Origin: Trichodelitschia bisporula
Taxonomy: Eukaryota; Ascomycota; Dothideomycetes; Phaeotrichales; Phaeotrichaceae
Length of the DNA: 64,000 nt
NCBI GenBank assembly: GCA_010356995.1
Contig: ML996692.1
Coordinates: forward strand, 817,933-881,932
Direction: 5' to 3'
The stretch's first letter is position 1, and each line of letters starts with the position of its first letter. Below, piece after piece: positions 11,535 through 24,018 of this stretch. Under the pieces are notes generated by a model that had not been told where the DNA came from, did not search any database, and was given only the letters and a program-made list of their open reading frames with translations. The position numbers were made by a program, and so were the translations under genes.

Positions 11535-14451
11535 GGGCTCTGAGGGGCCCCGAAAAAATCGGGCAGTTGTGGAGCGATACTACGTACGCCGTTGATGCTC
11601 AGGAAAGGTCGAACTGGTCGATTTCAGTGGGTCCGAGCGCTTCTGGCGCGCTTGCGGATGCCGTCCCAGAACGACGCGTTCCCGCGTGGCGGGAGCTAAG
11701 CCCAATTTGGTAACTACCCACGATGGAGCAGTCGGCGACTATTCTTCGTGGTCTCACGAAACTCGTGTAAATCCCCACTCTCTCCAATTCACGTTTATTT
11801 TGTGAGGCTGTTATCCTTGCTTGATGAGAACCGTATCTCCAACCAACGCGGTGTTATCCATGAGGAAGACTCCTGAAGCCGCATAAGACCACTGAGCCCA
11901 TGACGCATCTAGACTTCTCAGGACAAATATCTGCTTGATAATGGACTAAAGCCCCAACTCAAACCTTCCGTAGAGTACCTTAGTGTCTGGCAAAAAGTAC
12001 TGGAGAATCGGCCATTGTTGGCCTGAAATCGGCCACCTATCATCTCATAACGGTTCTTCCCAATGCCTTCCGGAGGAATCACAGCCATCTTCGGAGTCGG
12101 TGTTCTCATTTGTCCTAGCCCTACGGAAAATCATGGACTTAGACCAGTAGCTTTTATTACCAAGTTAGGGATGGCGTTTGGTGCTCAGGAATGGAGCAGA
12201 GTATTTACGACATCGCATCGGAGCTAGAGCGCATGGGGACACGGACTGGTTAGCGAGCCGAAGTAGTCGAGAACAGATGTTAACGCGACTACATGTGTAA
12301 GCCCAAAGGGGACGACATATGTCAATTCAGCATGTTACAGGTTCAGAGCTCTCGACCCTCATAGAGCGGCTGCTCTACCTCGTGGTGTATGTTCCACTCC
12401 CGGCTCCTACGGGTACTACGTACAACAACAACGGCACTGAACCTCATACGTAGATTCTGACCGTTGAAGCGTATGTCGGTTCTCATTGATGCGTGGGCTG
12501 GAGAGAAATAGTGCAGATATAGCAGGCATCGATGACAGGCATATGCTGTCTTTCCATTTACCGGCATCGATGGAAGACACCTAAGTACAGAGATAATGTA
12601 GCGAGCAATATCCCGAGCGTACTACAGTCCAGAGTTACGTCAATAGCCCCAAGAACCATGTATGGGCAAAGTGAAGCTGTCGCTGGTCGTAGTGGAGGTT
12701 CTGGACTACGAGTTTTGATCCCCGTGCGAAGAGTTTCCCCACCCGTTTCCCCACCCCGACGGCCCGGTATCAAGGCCAAAACTATCCGTCTTCTGATCCA
12801 CCTCGCTATGTTGATCATAACGGGAGGTTCACTGGTGACTCCGAGTCCGGAGTCAGCACCGGTGACGGCATATCATAGACCCTGTGCACGTCATCAGGGC
12901 CACGCGCCCTGAAGGTGGGACTCTTGCTTGAACCCGAGGCAGGAGAGGTGGACCTGGCCGGGGCAGGAGACCAGTTGGTGTTGGGGACTCGGGGTTCCGG
13001 GGACTATGAATCTTTCTCCACTCTTCCTATGGGTTAGCAGTCTTGAAACACCGAGCTACTTTGCTACGGTCCCGTAGCAGACCCGAGTCTAGAGTCCATA
13101 CATTCATACCCTACCCAGAGTCGTTGTAGGGAGACCAGAGTCCTCGGTACGGCGGATTACCCACTGTTGTAGACTAATTGAATCAACCCGCTCGTCTCAA
13201 TCCCACCCACCCCCAACTCACACAGACTCCCGTCCTCGCTCATATTACAACCCAATGCATTGAGCTCGATCATAAAACGCAATATTCAAAGCCACCATCA
13301 TCAAATTCAAAGGCACACCCGCAACCTATTCCCAGCCCCACCCGCCAGCACACCTTTCGAGACCGAGGCGCCATGGATGCGCCCATGCTGTTACACTCCT
13401 GCACCACCCCCTCGAGCCGTACCGCTGTATCTCGCGCCACGTGCCCCTATAGGGCCGGGTCCCCTCCCGCCGCGGCGTGGTGTTGTTGATCGTATTGTGG
13501 TAGATCCCCATTTGTGGATCCAGGCCAGCCTTACCCACCATCCCGTCTCCATCACCCTACCCACTGCAGGCAGTGCGCGACTCAGTGCCACAGGAGACAT
13601 GGGGCGTAGACGCCTAGACACGGGAATAAACCAAGGTCGTGAATGGCGCGAGAAATCAACCCAGACCAGGAAGCAGCTTCAATGGCTGCCAATTGCATAT
13701 ATTCTCTACGCCCTCATTTTCTTAAATTTTGATCTCCAGTGACATCGCCAACGGCGCGGCTCCGCCAGGCACGCCACCCCCAGTCCACACGCAGCCGACC
13801 ACGTACCCTCCTAACCCTACATGCCATGCAGGTGTGCCGTGACCGGTCGATAAGTAGGCAGCGAAAGACTTGGGGTTGGCGCGCGGTTCACACTTTCCAA
13901 GTACCGTACTGTGGTAAGCTGACATGGGGGATGATCCACAACAGGCTCATCATGCGCATTCAGCTTCGGATGTTCCATGCTGCATGCTTCCTATTCCGGA
14001 GGTCGTCGGCTGTACACGCCTGACGCAGCGAAAGGACGCGGGGGTGGTGAGGAGGACGGACTTATTCCGAAATTTTCGAACTTACGGCGCTACGGGCCGA
14101 GCAAAGCTGGCGGATGCCAGCGAAGCATGCAGCAGCGCGCGGCGCGCGCTTGGGAGGGATTGGATGACGAATAAGGGGACCGTGCTTGAGGATCAGGATG
14201 CGCTCAATGGAAGGGTTGCGTAGAAGTGGCCATTGTGTATGCCCGAGTGGGGGAAGCTTCTTCAGGTTACGTATGGCGTAGAGATCAGGGTGGGGGCGAG
14301 GTTGGCTGACACGAACTCCCTTCCCGAAAGGAAAGTGCGGTCCGCGGGACGGTCCGAGCCGGGTTGACTCGGCCGGGTGGATCTCGTCGGTCATAAGTGG
14401 ATCCCGAAGCTCGAGCCTGACGGCCTTTCCATCTGGGCGATTTGCAGCGAA

Positions 14452-14477
14452 GGTACGTACTCACAGGTACGTACTTG
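14452..14477. repeat. Direct repeat of the palindromic word AGGTACGTACT
   Basis: Two copies of the word, each containing the self-complementary GTACGTAC, are separated by a few bases. It could be a regulatory dyad or chance; there is no gene beside it. Confidence 0.5.
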
Positions 14478-14724
14478 CAACCGGCGCAAGCCGATATATG
14501 TACACTCATGCTCCGCTACGCTGCAGCGTGACGGAACGTGAGCACAACACCCAATCGAATGCAGGCGGAACAGGTGCATCTAGGCGATGGCATGATTTCC
14601 TCTCATAGCTCTTTTCTCGTGCAAAGCGGAACAGTGTACGAGTATTTGCCGCCGGTTCCAGTCGGGCCGCGAGGTCAATGCCTGGAGCAATGATATATAC
14701 ACCCAGAAAGTGTGCGCGTTCGAG

Positions 14725-14900
14725 CTCGGCGATTCGAAGGATCCGTTCGCTGGCGCCACCATTGCGTCGCTCCGCCTCAGGCCCGTCACCTCCATTCCCT
14801 CGACCTCGCCCTGCTCTGAAGCCATCGAAACCATGCGCGACAAGGGCTTTGACCAGCTGCCGGTGTCTTCGCCGTCCCAAAAGCTCATCGGGCTGCATCT
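14725..14900 (+). pseudogene. Fragment resembling the CBS domain of cystathionine beta-synthase
   Basis: In one frame the translation contains ATIASLRLRPVTSIPSTSP, then EAIETMRDKGFDQLPV and KLIGL. This is the order seen in a CBS domain and is close to the domain following the catalytic part of fungal cystathionine beta-synthase. No catalytic PLP domain is seen upstream, and after KLIGL the similarity stops. The likely reading is a partial, non-functional duplicate of a CBS gene located elsewhere. An unusual short gene cannot be excluded because the frame stays open to 15057. Confidence 0.5.
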
Positions 14901-17900
14901 AAATCAAACAGACGCAAGCACGGCGTACCGCTCAAGAGCAACGAACAACGCCGACACGAGCAGCATGCTCGGCGAAGCGGAGACCGCTCCAGACAGGTCG
15001 CGGTCCCAGCAAGAGGCCGCTATCGCGGCCGCGACGTCATTCTCGCTTCGCCACTAGCTGATGTGTGCTGCGTGGTCTGCCCGCGTCTGCGTCGGCGTAA
15101 AGAGAGCGGTGAGCTGGCCGCGCGCGGGCATGGCGCGCGTGCCCGCGCGTCCATCGCGGGCGGGTTACTCGCCCGGGGCGCGGAGATTGGGAGTCAGACG
15201 GCCGAAGGGGAGAAGCGCGGGCGTGCAGATGCTGGGGGATGGCGATACCAGCGAGTAAAGGAAGTGGTGAGATTTGTTGGCATTAAAGCATATTTTCATC
15301 CGGTTTGTGGTTTCCACGATCCTTTTCGCGCCCACTTTGGTGACACAATCCAGTCTCTACCGACGTTGAGTACCCTGGTCCGCACGGCCCTTATCTTCAT
15401 GCACACCGTTCGCCTCATCATCGGCTCGGCTCCATTCCCGTGTGGAGGGCCCCATTTTGATGCACCTCTCCAGCTTTTGCTCTCCTTCGACAGCCTTGAA
15501 CATAGGCCGAGTATCCCTGCCCTTGCATCCCGAGTGCCGACCCGCTTGGCTTCGTCGCGGCTGGCGGCGTGGAGGGGCTAGTTCTACGGTTGGACGGGAA
15601 GGGTCAAGTTGCTGAGTGCAAACGGTCATGTCTCGATTGTCTTCATGGTGGATACCGGTTGGCGGAGCGGTATCTTACCTGCTTGACGGACCAGGCAACT
15701 CTTCCATCCAGAGCAAAGATGGACAATTGCGGCCAAATCCTACACTTCCCTGTCCCCCTTTCTCCCTCCGTTCCTGTGCTAGTCGGGTGCGACGGGCAAG
15801 GAGTCGGCTACATGCGTCTTCCGCACTCGACATATGTAAGTGCAGATATGGCAGGCAACGTTTCCAGCATCTAGTGGGTCAGCTCGCGACAAGTGGGAGA
15901 TTGAGTCCCGCACCTTGTTCCCCAATTGGCAAGGCATCGCTAGCTTCAACCATGATCCCTCATCCCGCTGCGGTTGAGCCCGCCGAACCAACGCCCCGAT
16001 CAGTTGCCCCAGCAATCACACCGGAGAAGTTGCTGAGAGGTACAGTACCCGATAGTCATCCCAGACACCTGCACCTCGCGCAACCTTTATCTCTGGCTCG
16101 TCCCAACATGAAAAGAATCCCTGCCTGCTCCTCTCTTTCGTATCTCAAATGGTCTTTCAACATTTACTACCCCTGTCCCCCCACACCCCAATCGTCCCTT
16201 GGTCCCACACACCCGGTGCCCATCCTCCATTACCGTCGTACCCGTGGGCTCGGAGCATCGGGCAGACCTCCGTAATAGTGTGCTTCTTTCAATGACTTTC
16301 AAAAATGTCCTAATCAGGCAATATGAGTCTCGGCTACGTTATGTTAGCAGGCCCACCGTCCCAGACCTTCAGCCTCGCGTCCCCAGTCGTAAGCTCAGAT
16401 CGCCTCTCCAGGGGTCCTCGTTAAGCAAGCCAGAGCCAACCAGAGTCAACCTCGCCCTCGGCCGGCAAGCAGTATGCATTAGGATGTCCATCGGCTTGGA
16501 CAAGCGTGATCGAAGCGCAGATTGCAGGTCAAATATCCTGATCAGTCAATCCGAACATCATGTTTTTCTTCCCTTCTCGATGGACCAGTCCTGTTACCCT
16601 TTTCTGATGTTGGTTTGCATGTCCGCACGTTGTACTCCGTAGAGGGAACCCGCAGCACGGCCACGCCCTTATGCTTCCTCGTTCTCCACCCTTGTGCCAG
16701 TCACGAAGGCCGGGCGGCCGGCCGCTGGTCTTGTCTGGCCTAACCGAAGACGGATGGAACGTGCGGGTGGGGGTTGCCAGACCGTGCAGCATATGCACAG
16801 CGGTGAAGCGCATTGTCAGGACGTGTTGAGGGGATGGCAGCTGTTGGATCGCGGTTCAACAGCTGCGGGCCCGCATGTTCGAGCACGCCGTCCATCGCCC
16901 TTGAAGCGATGAGCAAAGTGCCGTACATAGGTAAGCACGGGGCCTTACATCGTCGACAGTAAACGTTCTAGTTTCCCATATATTTTCTCACCTGTTGCTA
17001 TTGTGCAATAGTCATCGTCTTGCGTTCCAGGATTTTCATCTCAATCCGGTCATCGCGCTTTGCCGTACTTCTTTCTAGTCAGAGCTGGGTAGCCTTGCGC
17101 CTCGTCCCGCAACACCCCTGCCCGTTGCTCCTGCTGCCTTGCGTAGCCCACCTGATACTCCTCTCACTCTTCTACTTTTACTTTTACTTCATCTTCCACA
17201 TCTATCATTGCAGCATCCTCATCTTCAGCTGTCGGGCACCAAGCATCAGGCAGCGCACCAACCCGACCCGTCCACCCGGTGTCTCGCAGGCAGCAACCCC
17301 AACCACGCGGTCTTGCCCAGCTATTGCAGTCATACAGTTTGGTTCGATACCCTCACTCAACCTACTACCGCCTAACACTCAGTAGCTTCTCAGCTCCACA
17401 GTGCACTACAGTACATCGCACGCCCGGATCCAGTCAAGTCACCCTGCGCCCCTTCACCATCTGCCGCGTCTGCCTATCGACACCGCCTCACACATCACAC
17501 GCCGCCCAACGGAACCGTGAACATCAGCATTCAACCATTGCGAACCTCATATAAAAAGGACCACTGGGCACGACCCCTCCCCACACCCCCTCCATACACC
17601 AATTGCTATTCGTTGACGTCCTGCACAACACACCGCAGACATCAACGTACGCCAACCAGCCAGCACAGCCTGACCCCCAACGAAAGCACATATAGTCCCC
17701 ACGCGCCCAGGGCGGACAAAAAAACGAACATCCAGCCTTGCCTTTCCAGCGCTGCAACGTGCTACAACGGGGTTAATCCCGCACCCCCCCATTCTCCGCA
17801 CCCGCGTGCCACCCGCTCCGTCCCACGCCCACATTCACTTCCCCGCACTTGTCCGTCTGTGTTTTGTCACACCAGGCGCAGCCCAGGCGGAGGAAAGTTC

Positions 17901-18043
17901 TGTGGTGTATACACTTTGACAGCAGGCTTTCCAGATTGAGCAGGGAGCCTCAACGCTATATGATTTCGCGAATCTCGCTGTCATAACCCATCCCATACCC
18001 CCCTTCTTTCTCCTTTCTCCTCAATTTGTCTCATCTCCCGACC

Positions 18044-21000
18044 ATGGCTACTCCGGAATCAACTTTTCAGTCTGTTGTCTCGGCTCTTGATCCTGGATCC
18101 ACGGCGGACGATGCTTCGGTACCTACACCCCCATCTGCAGGAGGCAATACCAGCTCCAGCAAAGCCCCTGCTCACAATTCCAAGCCAAAAAAGACAATAG
18201 GCCAGACGAAGTCCGGTGGCAAGCGGAAAAGGAAATCGAAAGCCACCACCACCAGCAAAAAGTCGAACTGCAAGCATGCATCCCGCTCGGCCGCACCTGC
18301 GAAGAGCAAATCGAACCGCAGGAACCGCAAACGCGATGAATCCTCGTCTGGAGAGGAGAGCGACGCATCCGACGCCTCCGAAGACTCGGAGTCAGACTCA
18401 TCAGAAGAGGAGAGCGATGACGAGAGCGAAAGTTCGGATGATGAGCGTCGGTCACGGAAACGCAAAAGCGGAGGCAGTTCACGCAAGAGCAAGGATACGC
18501 GGAAAAAGAGTAAGGGGTCCAGCAGGAAAAAGCCGAAGCGGTCGCGGCAGGTGGAGTCCGAGGTGGACTCGGAAGATGACAGCGAAGAGTCGGGGAGTGA
18601 GGAGGCTGAGAGCGAGTCTAAGTCTGAGTCTGAGTCTGAGAGCCCTATTCGTCGGCGCAAGGGCGATCGGCGGCGAAAAAATGGACGGAAGGGGGACGGG
18701 GAGTGTGATTCGGAGGAGTCGGACGCTAAGAGTGATGCCGCGCAAGCTGCGGAGGCTGAAAAGCGGGCCATGATCGAGGCGCTGGTTACGAAGTTCTTGG
18801 AGCAGGTGACGCTCAAGGAGGCGGCCAGCCTGGCGCCCAAGGAGGGGACCAAGGAAGGGGAGAAGGGTAGCAAGCGGAAGAAGAAGGGCAAGAAGGAGAA
18901 GTCGCGCGAGAGCGAGAAGGAGAAGAAGAAGAAGGAGGGCAGCGAGTACAAGAGGGTGAACCAGGTATGGGACGGTAAGTGGTGTCTCTGTCGTGCTATG
19001 AACAAAGGCTGACTCACCAGGTACCATCCACAACTACAAGTTGGTGGAGAGCGTCGAGGACACCAAGAACGAGTTTGGAGCTTATGTGTTCACTGTCCGG
19101 CGCAAATTTGATTGGGAGAATAAGTATCGGAATACAGTTGTCGACATCAAGTCCAAGCCGCTTCGGGAAGCCTTGAGGGGCATTCTGTGGGGTGTGCAAG
19201 GCGTGGCGCTTGAGGTTGAGGAGCCATCCCTCGACCCCAATATGCTCTTCCTTTATCTGGAAGAGCTGCGCGAGTACTACGTCACAGCGCTCCCAATTTT
19301 GTTGAAGTCGGAAACGGCCAAGGCCCTGAAGAAACAGAAGCCGAAGTCGAAGAGGAAGTCCAAGAAACTCATCAAAAATCTGGAGGACATGATCAACCAT
19401 GTCGAACTTCTCGTCTCTTACCTTGACATAGATTACGACGAGACAAAAAAGGTTCTCTACCCACTCCTCAAGACCGGGCACATCACCTTCGATCTTCTTT
19501 GGGCCCTTTTCAAACCAAACACGATCGCCTTCACCAGCACGTACGGCAATCTGGACGATCCGCGGTGTTTCAAGGTCGACCGGGTAACCAAGGAGTCCAA
19601 CTTCATGGGCCAGGAATGGTACTCCGTCGAGGGTCGGTACTTGGAATACGACGGCAAGACCTTTGGTCTGGGCGATTTTGAAATCAGCGTGACTGGGTTC
19701 AACGGGTCGAAGGAGATTACCAGCCTGGCCGCCTATCCTTTGCATTTCCACAAGGATCCGGAGGGCATCCGCAAAGAGCTAATTGAGCGCGGGAAGCGCT
19801 TCGTCACAACCACCGGGATGAACTACCGGTTCCACAAGGGTATGGCGTACCAGAAGAAGCGGAAGACAATCTTCAAGTTCAACAACAGCGGCCGCATCAT
19901 GATCGATCCAGCTGTTTTCCGCCGGATCCTGCCGAATTACCAGATCTCTACCGTGCGGTCGAAGAATCGCGAAGTCAGTTTTCTCGGCGGAGATGGTTCA
20001 GACGAGGACTGTTCGTGCAGCGAAGGCGGCTCAGACTCTCAACCTCGCGGCCGGAGTGGTACCCTGCGGCATGCCGTTGAGGAGGGCGACGTTCCGCAGG
20101 TGAAGTTCAAGCTCGTTTACGACTCTAGCAAGACGCCACGGCTGGTCGAAGTGCCCATCGACGGGAAGGAAGAGGACCAGCGGGAGGAGAGACTGGCTTC
20201 GTTGCCATGCACCGACGGTGAAGTGCCTGGACGCGTATTTACTGAGGAGGAGCTCCTCATTGCCAGCTCGGTGGTCCTGGGCTTCTCTTTTAGCGATAAA
20301 CTCTGGCTCGAATTCAGTCTCAGTGGCGTACAGGACATCCCATGGAACGAGGAGGCTTTTGCCAGCTTGGTGTTGCCTCACAATCAAAAGCACGTCGTTA
20401 AGGCGCTTGTGAGCTCGCACAAGTTCCACGCGACCAACACCATCGACGATGTCATCCGCGGCAAGGGCAAGGGCCTTGTATTCGTCCTCCACGGCCCGCC
20501 TGGTGTTGGCAAGACGCTGACGGCCGAGGGGGTTGCCGAAGACTTGCGCTGTCCGATTTACGCCGTGAGCATGGGAGAACTGGGCACTGACAGCAGTCGG
20601 CTGGAAGCCCAGTTGCAGCAGATCATGGACATCGCCCATTCGTGGGGTGCGGTGCTGCTGCTGGACGAGGCGGATGTTTTCTTGGAGAAGCGTTCGCACC
20701 AGGACGTGCACCGTAACGCCCTCGTGTCCATCTTCCTACGGCTTCTGGAATACTTCCAAGGCATCCTTTTTCTCACGACCAACCGGGTGGGGACTTTTGA
20801 CGAAGCTTTCCAGAGCCGGATCCACGTGGCGCTGAAGTACGACGAGTTGACTCCTCGCGCACGGAAGACGGTGTGGCGGGATTTCCTGGAGAAGGTGCGA
20901 GTGGCGGAGGGCCTCGATGCCATGCCGTTTAAGGACGATGACTATGAGCAGCTGTCCCGGAAAGGTCTCAATGGCCGACAGGTATGTGATCTCCAAGATT

Positions 21001-21186
21001 TTGCTGGCCTCCACTGACCTTTTACAGATCAAGAATACTGTCCGCACAGCGCAGGCGCTGGCTCTCCACGAGCAGAAGCGCCTATCGATGGAGCACATCA
21101 AGAATGTGCTCGAGGTCGCAGAGGCATTCAGCCGTGACTTGCATGGTGGCACTGGGTATGAGGACGCCATGAGAAGCTACACGTAG
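18044..21186 (+). CDS. AAA+ ATPase with long disordered N-terminus (fungal DUF7025-type)
   Basis: Three exons (18044-18974, 19021-20981 and 21028-21186; introns 46 nt each) encode 1016 aa. Residues 1-310 are an alternating basic (KKSK, KRKRKSK) and acidic-serine (SESE, EDSESDSSEEE) tract, suggesting nuclear targeting and disorder. The middle (about 320-700) matches the domain found before the ATPase in many fungal AAA proteins. The ATPase has Walker A GPPGVGKT (about 802-809) and Walker B LLLDEAD with Asp about 859. The sensor region FLTTNRVGTFDEAFQSRIH contains the arginine-finger stretch. A short C-terminal lid closes the protein. The substrate is unknown; paralogues of this class are abundant in filamentous fungi. 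TTG at 18026 is not used as start because an in-frame ATG follows in an ACCATGG context. Confidence 0.85.
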
Positions 21187-21202
21187 CTTCGTTCTCAGGC
21201 AA

Positions 21203-21240
21203 CCCCCCCCCCCCCCCCCCCCCCCCCCCCNNNNNNNNNN
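21203..21240. other. C homopolymer (28 nt) running into a 10-N gap
   Basis: The C run at 21203-21230 is followed by N at 21231-21240, just after the AAA ATPase stop codon. This is an assembly break at a homopolymer; the true length is unknown. Confidence 0.9.
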
Positions 21241-22813
21241 TAACTCTTCTTTTAACTTCTTGTTGACAGTGGCCAGTCCTATTTCCTGTAGTAGCACGCT
21301 TGTAGTACGTTTTGACCTGTTGGAATGTTCGGCGCGCAATACCACGGCACGACTCACGGCCTGTTTTGGAATTTCGGTTTACCGGTGCTCATATCTTGGT
21401 CTAATAAGCGATGGAGTTGTCTGATTTGGCCCTCGTGGATATAGGGAAGATATTGGATGAGATGTACGACTACGAGATTAGAGAGTATTCTAGACTGAAA
21501 AGCCCAAGCCTGTGCCATGAAGACATTTGACCGAATGCCGCGGTGAATAACCATAGGGCTCGCAATTGGAACGGCGTCCCAGGATTATATTGCCTTTAGG
21601 CCTTCATTGTACGCCTTATTGGAACTGTGAGCGTGAGATGTGGAAGTGGATGACGGACAATTCTGTCGAGGTATCACGAGTGAGATTTTGGAGATAGGAT
21701 GAAGGTACGGTACGTTGTCAAACTGCTTCCACTTCCTGCTCGTGACCTCGTGTGACCAGCTCGGATATTTTCGGCATCCGAACCGGCCTTAGACTGACGT
21801 CCTGTCGCCTTGCCTCAACCTCCAACTCCAACCCCGCCCCCAAAAATCCCGCCTATCCGTCCCCATTCCGTGATACGACATGCTAACCAGCGCTAATGCT
21901 GACCATCATATACGACAGTTTCCCTACTTGGTGTGAAAATCCAGGCGAATTCCACTAAGCTGCCGGATACCCAGCCGCAGTCGCAACGGCACACGCGAGA
22001 AGCCCTTTGAAAAGTCGCAGATTGATGCGGCGCCGGGATAGCCCCCAAGTTCCTAGGTGATTACTGGGGATATTCTTGAGCACCGCCAATTGGGGGCCGC
22101 CTTCGATATCACTCCAGCCCTATCCCGGAGGTACGTAGTACGCCATACCAGCCTTTGCGGGGAAGCTAACCCGCTGCCAATCGGCTGGGTGCTGCCCGAA
22201 GGGCTTTCGCGCAGAATCAGGCACCGTACGAGTTCCTGGACGTACATATTATAGAAGAACGTGCTTCTCGCTTTCCCGTTCGCCAGGCTGTCTCGCCGTC
22301 GTGGGATCACCCTTCCCCGGACGCTTTCGCTTATTGCCGACGGGCGGTATACGTCAGGATCTTACGGTGGTCTTGATGAATGGGCCATCGCGCTGGTGTA
22401 CCGTTTTCGGCGGCGCTACATGGCTATAGGCTCTGCACTGAGCGGGGGTGTAGGCCGACTTGTTGAGCCCTGCTCCGGAATCGTGGGCCCAGTTTGGGGA
22501 CGGCACGAGCTCCAGAACGAATTCGTTCTTTTCGCTTCACCTGGACATGACTATCCACGTGCCTATCGGCTTTCTCTATAGACAATCTCAGAAGCACGAT
22601 CGTTCAACACCGGGGACAGGCTTGTTGTACGTGAGGGGCCGAACACAGACACAATGCTAACTCGGTAACTCTATACTTCGCTGCAAGGTAACATGCCATA
22701 TTCGTACTTCACCCTGCGACCACCTCTCTAAATTCTTATCTGTCGCTCGCTTCCGAATTCCTCATCTTTCATCGTGTGTCTCCTCCACCACCATACTCCT
22801 CACCGTAGACACA
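21241..22813. other. Intergenic region, no gene seen
   Basis: Open frames are short and lack domains. An imperfect inverted repeat is present: GCCGGGATAGCCCCCAAG near 22032 against CTATCCCGG near 22119, with AATTGGGGGC inside. The last ~130 bases are the C/T-rich leader of the following gene. Confidence 0.5.
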
Positions 22814-24018
22814 ATGCGGCTCCTCTCCGCCGCCATCCTCCTTCTCCCCGGTGCCCTCGCCCTCCCCGGCACGAACCTCCGCCGCCTAGAAACCCCCCTC
22901 AACGCCTCCTCAGCCGATGTCCTCTACACCCCACCACCCGGCGTGGTCGTCGAGCCCGACCTGGACATGACCAAGCCCCCGCAAACCCCAGGCGCGAAGC
23001 TCACCAAAATCCGGCACGGGCCGTACAAAATCACGCCCAACAGCATGCTGCCCATGCAGATGAAGAACAACCTCGAGAAGCCGTGTACCGACTGCTACAT
23101 CCTCGCCATGCAGGGCGGGTTGGAGTATGAGGACGGGACGGTGGCGAATATCGACTCTGGCGCGTGGTTACAGTGCGATTTCCCCCCTCGTTCAAGGCGA
23201 AGCCCACGCTGATGTTTTTGCTTGTAGCCATATGACCATGTCCAACGCCATGCGCAAGGACATCGTGTGCGACGGCTGGTGGGCCCGACCCCAACGCTTC
23301 TACTCCGCCGGCAACGAGCGCGAAGTCAGCCGGCTGAACCCCGGCTCCCTCAAGTTCGGGCTCAAGATCGGGTACTGGGACAGCTTCGCCATGCTGGTCG
23401 AGCTGATGAACCAGAGCGACCGCAACATAACGGTCTTCGTGACGCAGGTGGCTCCTTCCCCCCACCACAAGGCAGGGTCCAAACTCACATCCCACTAGAC
23501 GTACGAAACCCTCCCCACCCGCGAAGCCGAAGCCCAGGGCTACAAGCCCGCCGACAGCATCTGGATGGACATCACGGGATGCGGCATCAGTGAGACCGAA
23601 GCCCGCGAGGGGCGCTACGAGCTCTACTCTCCGATCTGGAATTCCACCGTTGACGGCACGCTCATCTTCAGCACGGGACATCTGCACGACGGCGGCGAGA
23701 GCACGACGCTGTATGTCAACCGCGTGCCCGTGTGTACGAACACGCAGCTGTATGGCCGGCGGCGCGCGTACGTGGAGAAAAGTACAGGACGCACGCACAT
23801 CAGCGACACGGGTGTGTGTAAGGATTTTGCGAAGATCAAGAAGGGGGATCAGCTTGTGCTCGGTGTGGTGTATGATACGAATAAGTACCCGCTTGAGAAG
23901 AGCATGCATGGGCATGGGTTTGAGCCGTTGATGGGGATTAGTAGGGTGAGTTTTTTCCTTTGTGCTTGTCTCTCGTGGGGATAGGATGGGCTGACAGATG
24001 CAGATTTATATCGGATAA
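22814..24018 (+). CDS. Secreted SURNod19-like protein with HxH motif
   Basis: Four exons (22814-23166, 23228-23447, 23499-23945 and 24004-24018) give 344 aa. The N-terminus is a signal peptide (MRLLSAAILLLPGALA) cut near ALALPG. The mature part has Cys pairs (CTDC; C in SGACHMTMSN; CDGWW), the motif GHLHDGG (His about 252 and 254), VCTNTQLYG, and a C-terminal MHGHGF (His about 328 and 330). This order resembles the SURNod19 family known from plants and fungi, whose function is not established. The paired His residues suggest a metal-binding extracellular domain; that is inference. The last exon encodes only four residues and the stop. Potential N-glycosylation sites occur (NAS, NQS, NIT, NST). 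Confidence 0.7.

Larger units (their letters stand above)
11535..18043. other. 6.5 kb gene-poor region
   Basis: No complete gene is supported. The many open frames are short and overlap on all frames, and they show no domain apart from the fragment at 14725-14900. Parts near 12700-13150 repeat words such as GGAGTC/GAGTCC and look like degraded sequence. 17000-18043 is C/T-rich on the plus strand, has a TATAAAAA at about 17550 and is probably the promoter and leader of the AAA ATPase gene. I see no terminal repeats or transposase that would identify a mobile element. Confidence 0.55.

Noticed and set aside
12100-13150. Possible decayed transposon or LTR remnant
   Set aside because: I could not find terminal repeats, target-site duplications or any transposase or polymerase similarity.
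13260-13742. 160-codon plus-strand frame in the gene-poor region
   Set aside because: Pro/Arg-rich composition, no domain, no promoter-like leader.
18172-19017. 281-codon minus-strand open frame
   Set aside because: Antisense of the charged first exon of the AAA ATPase; no domain.
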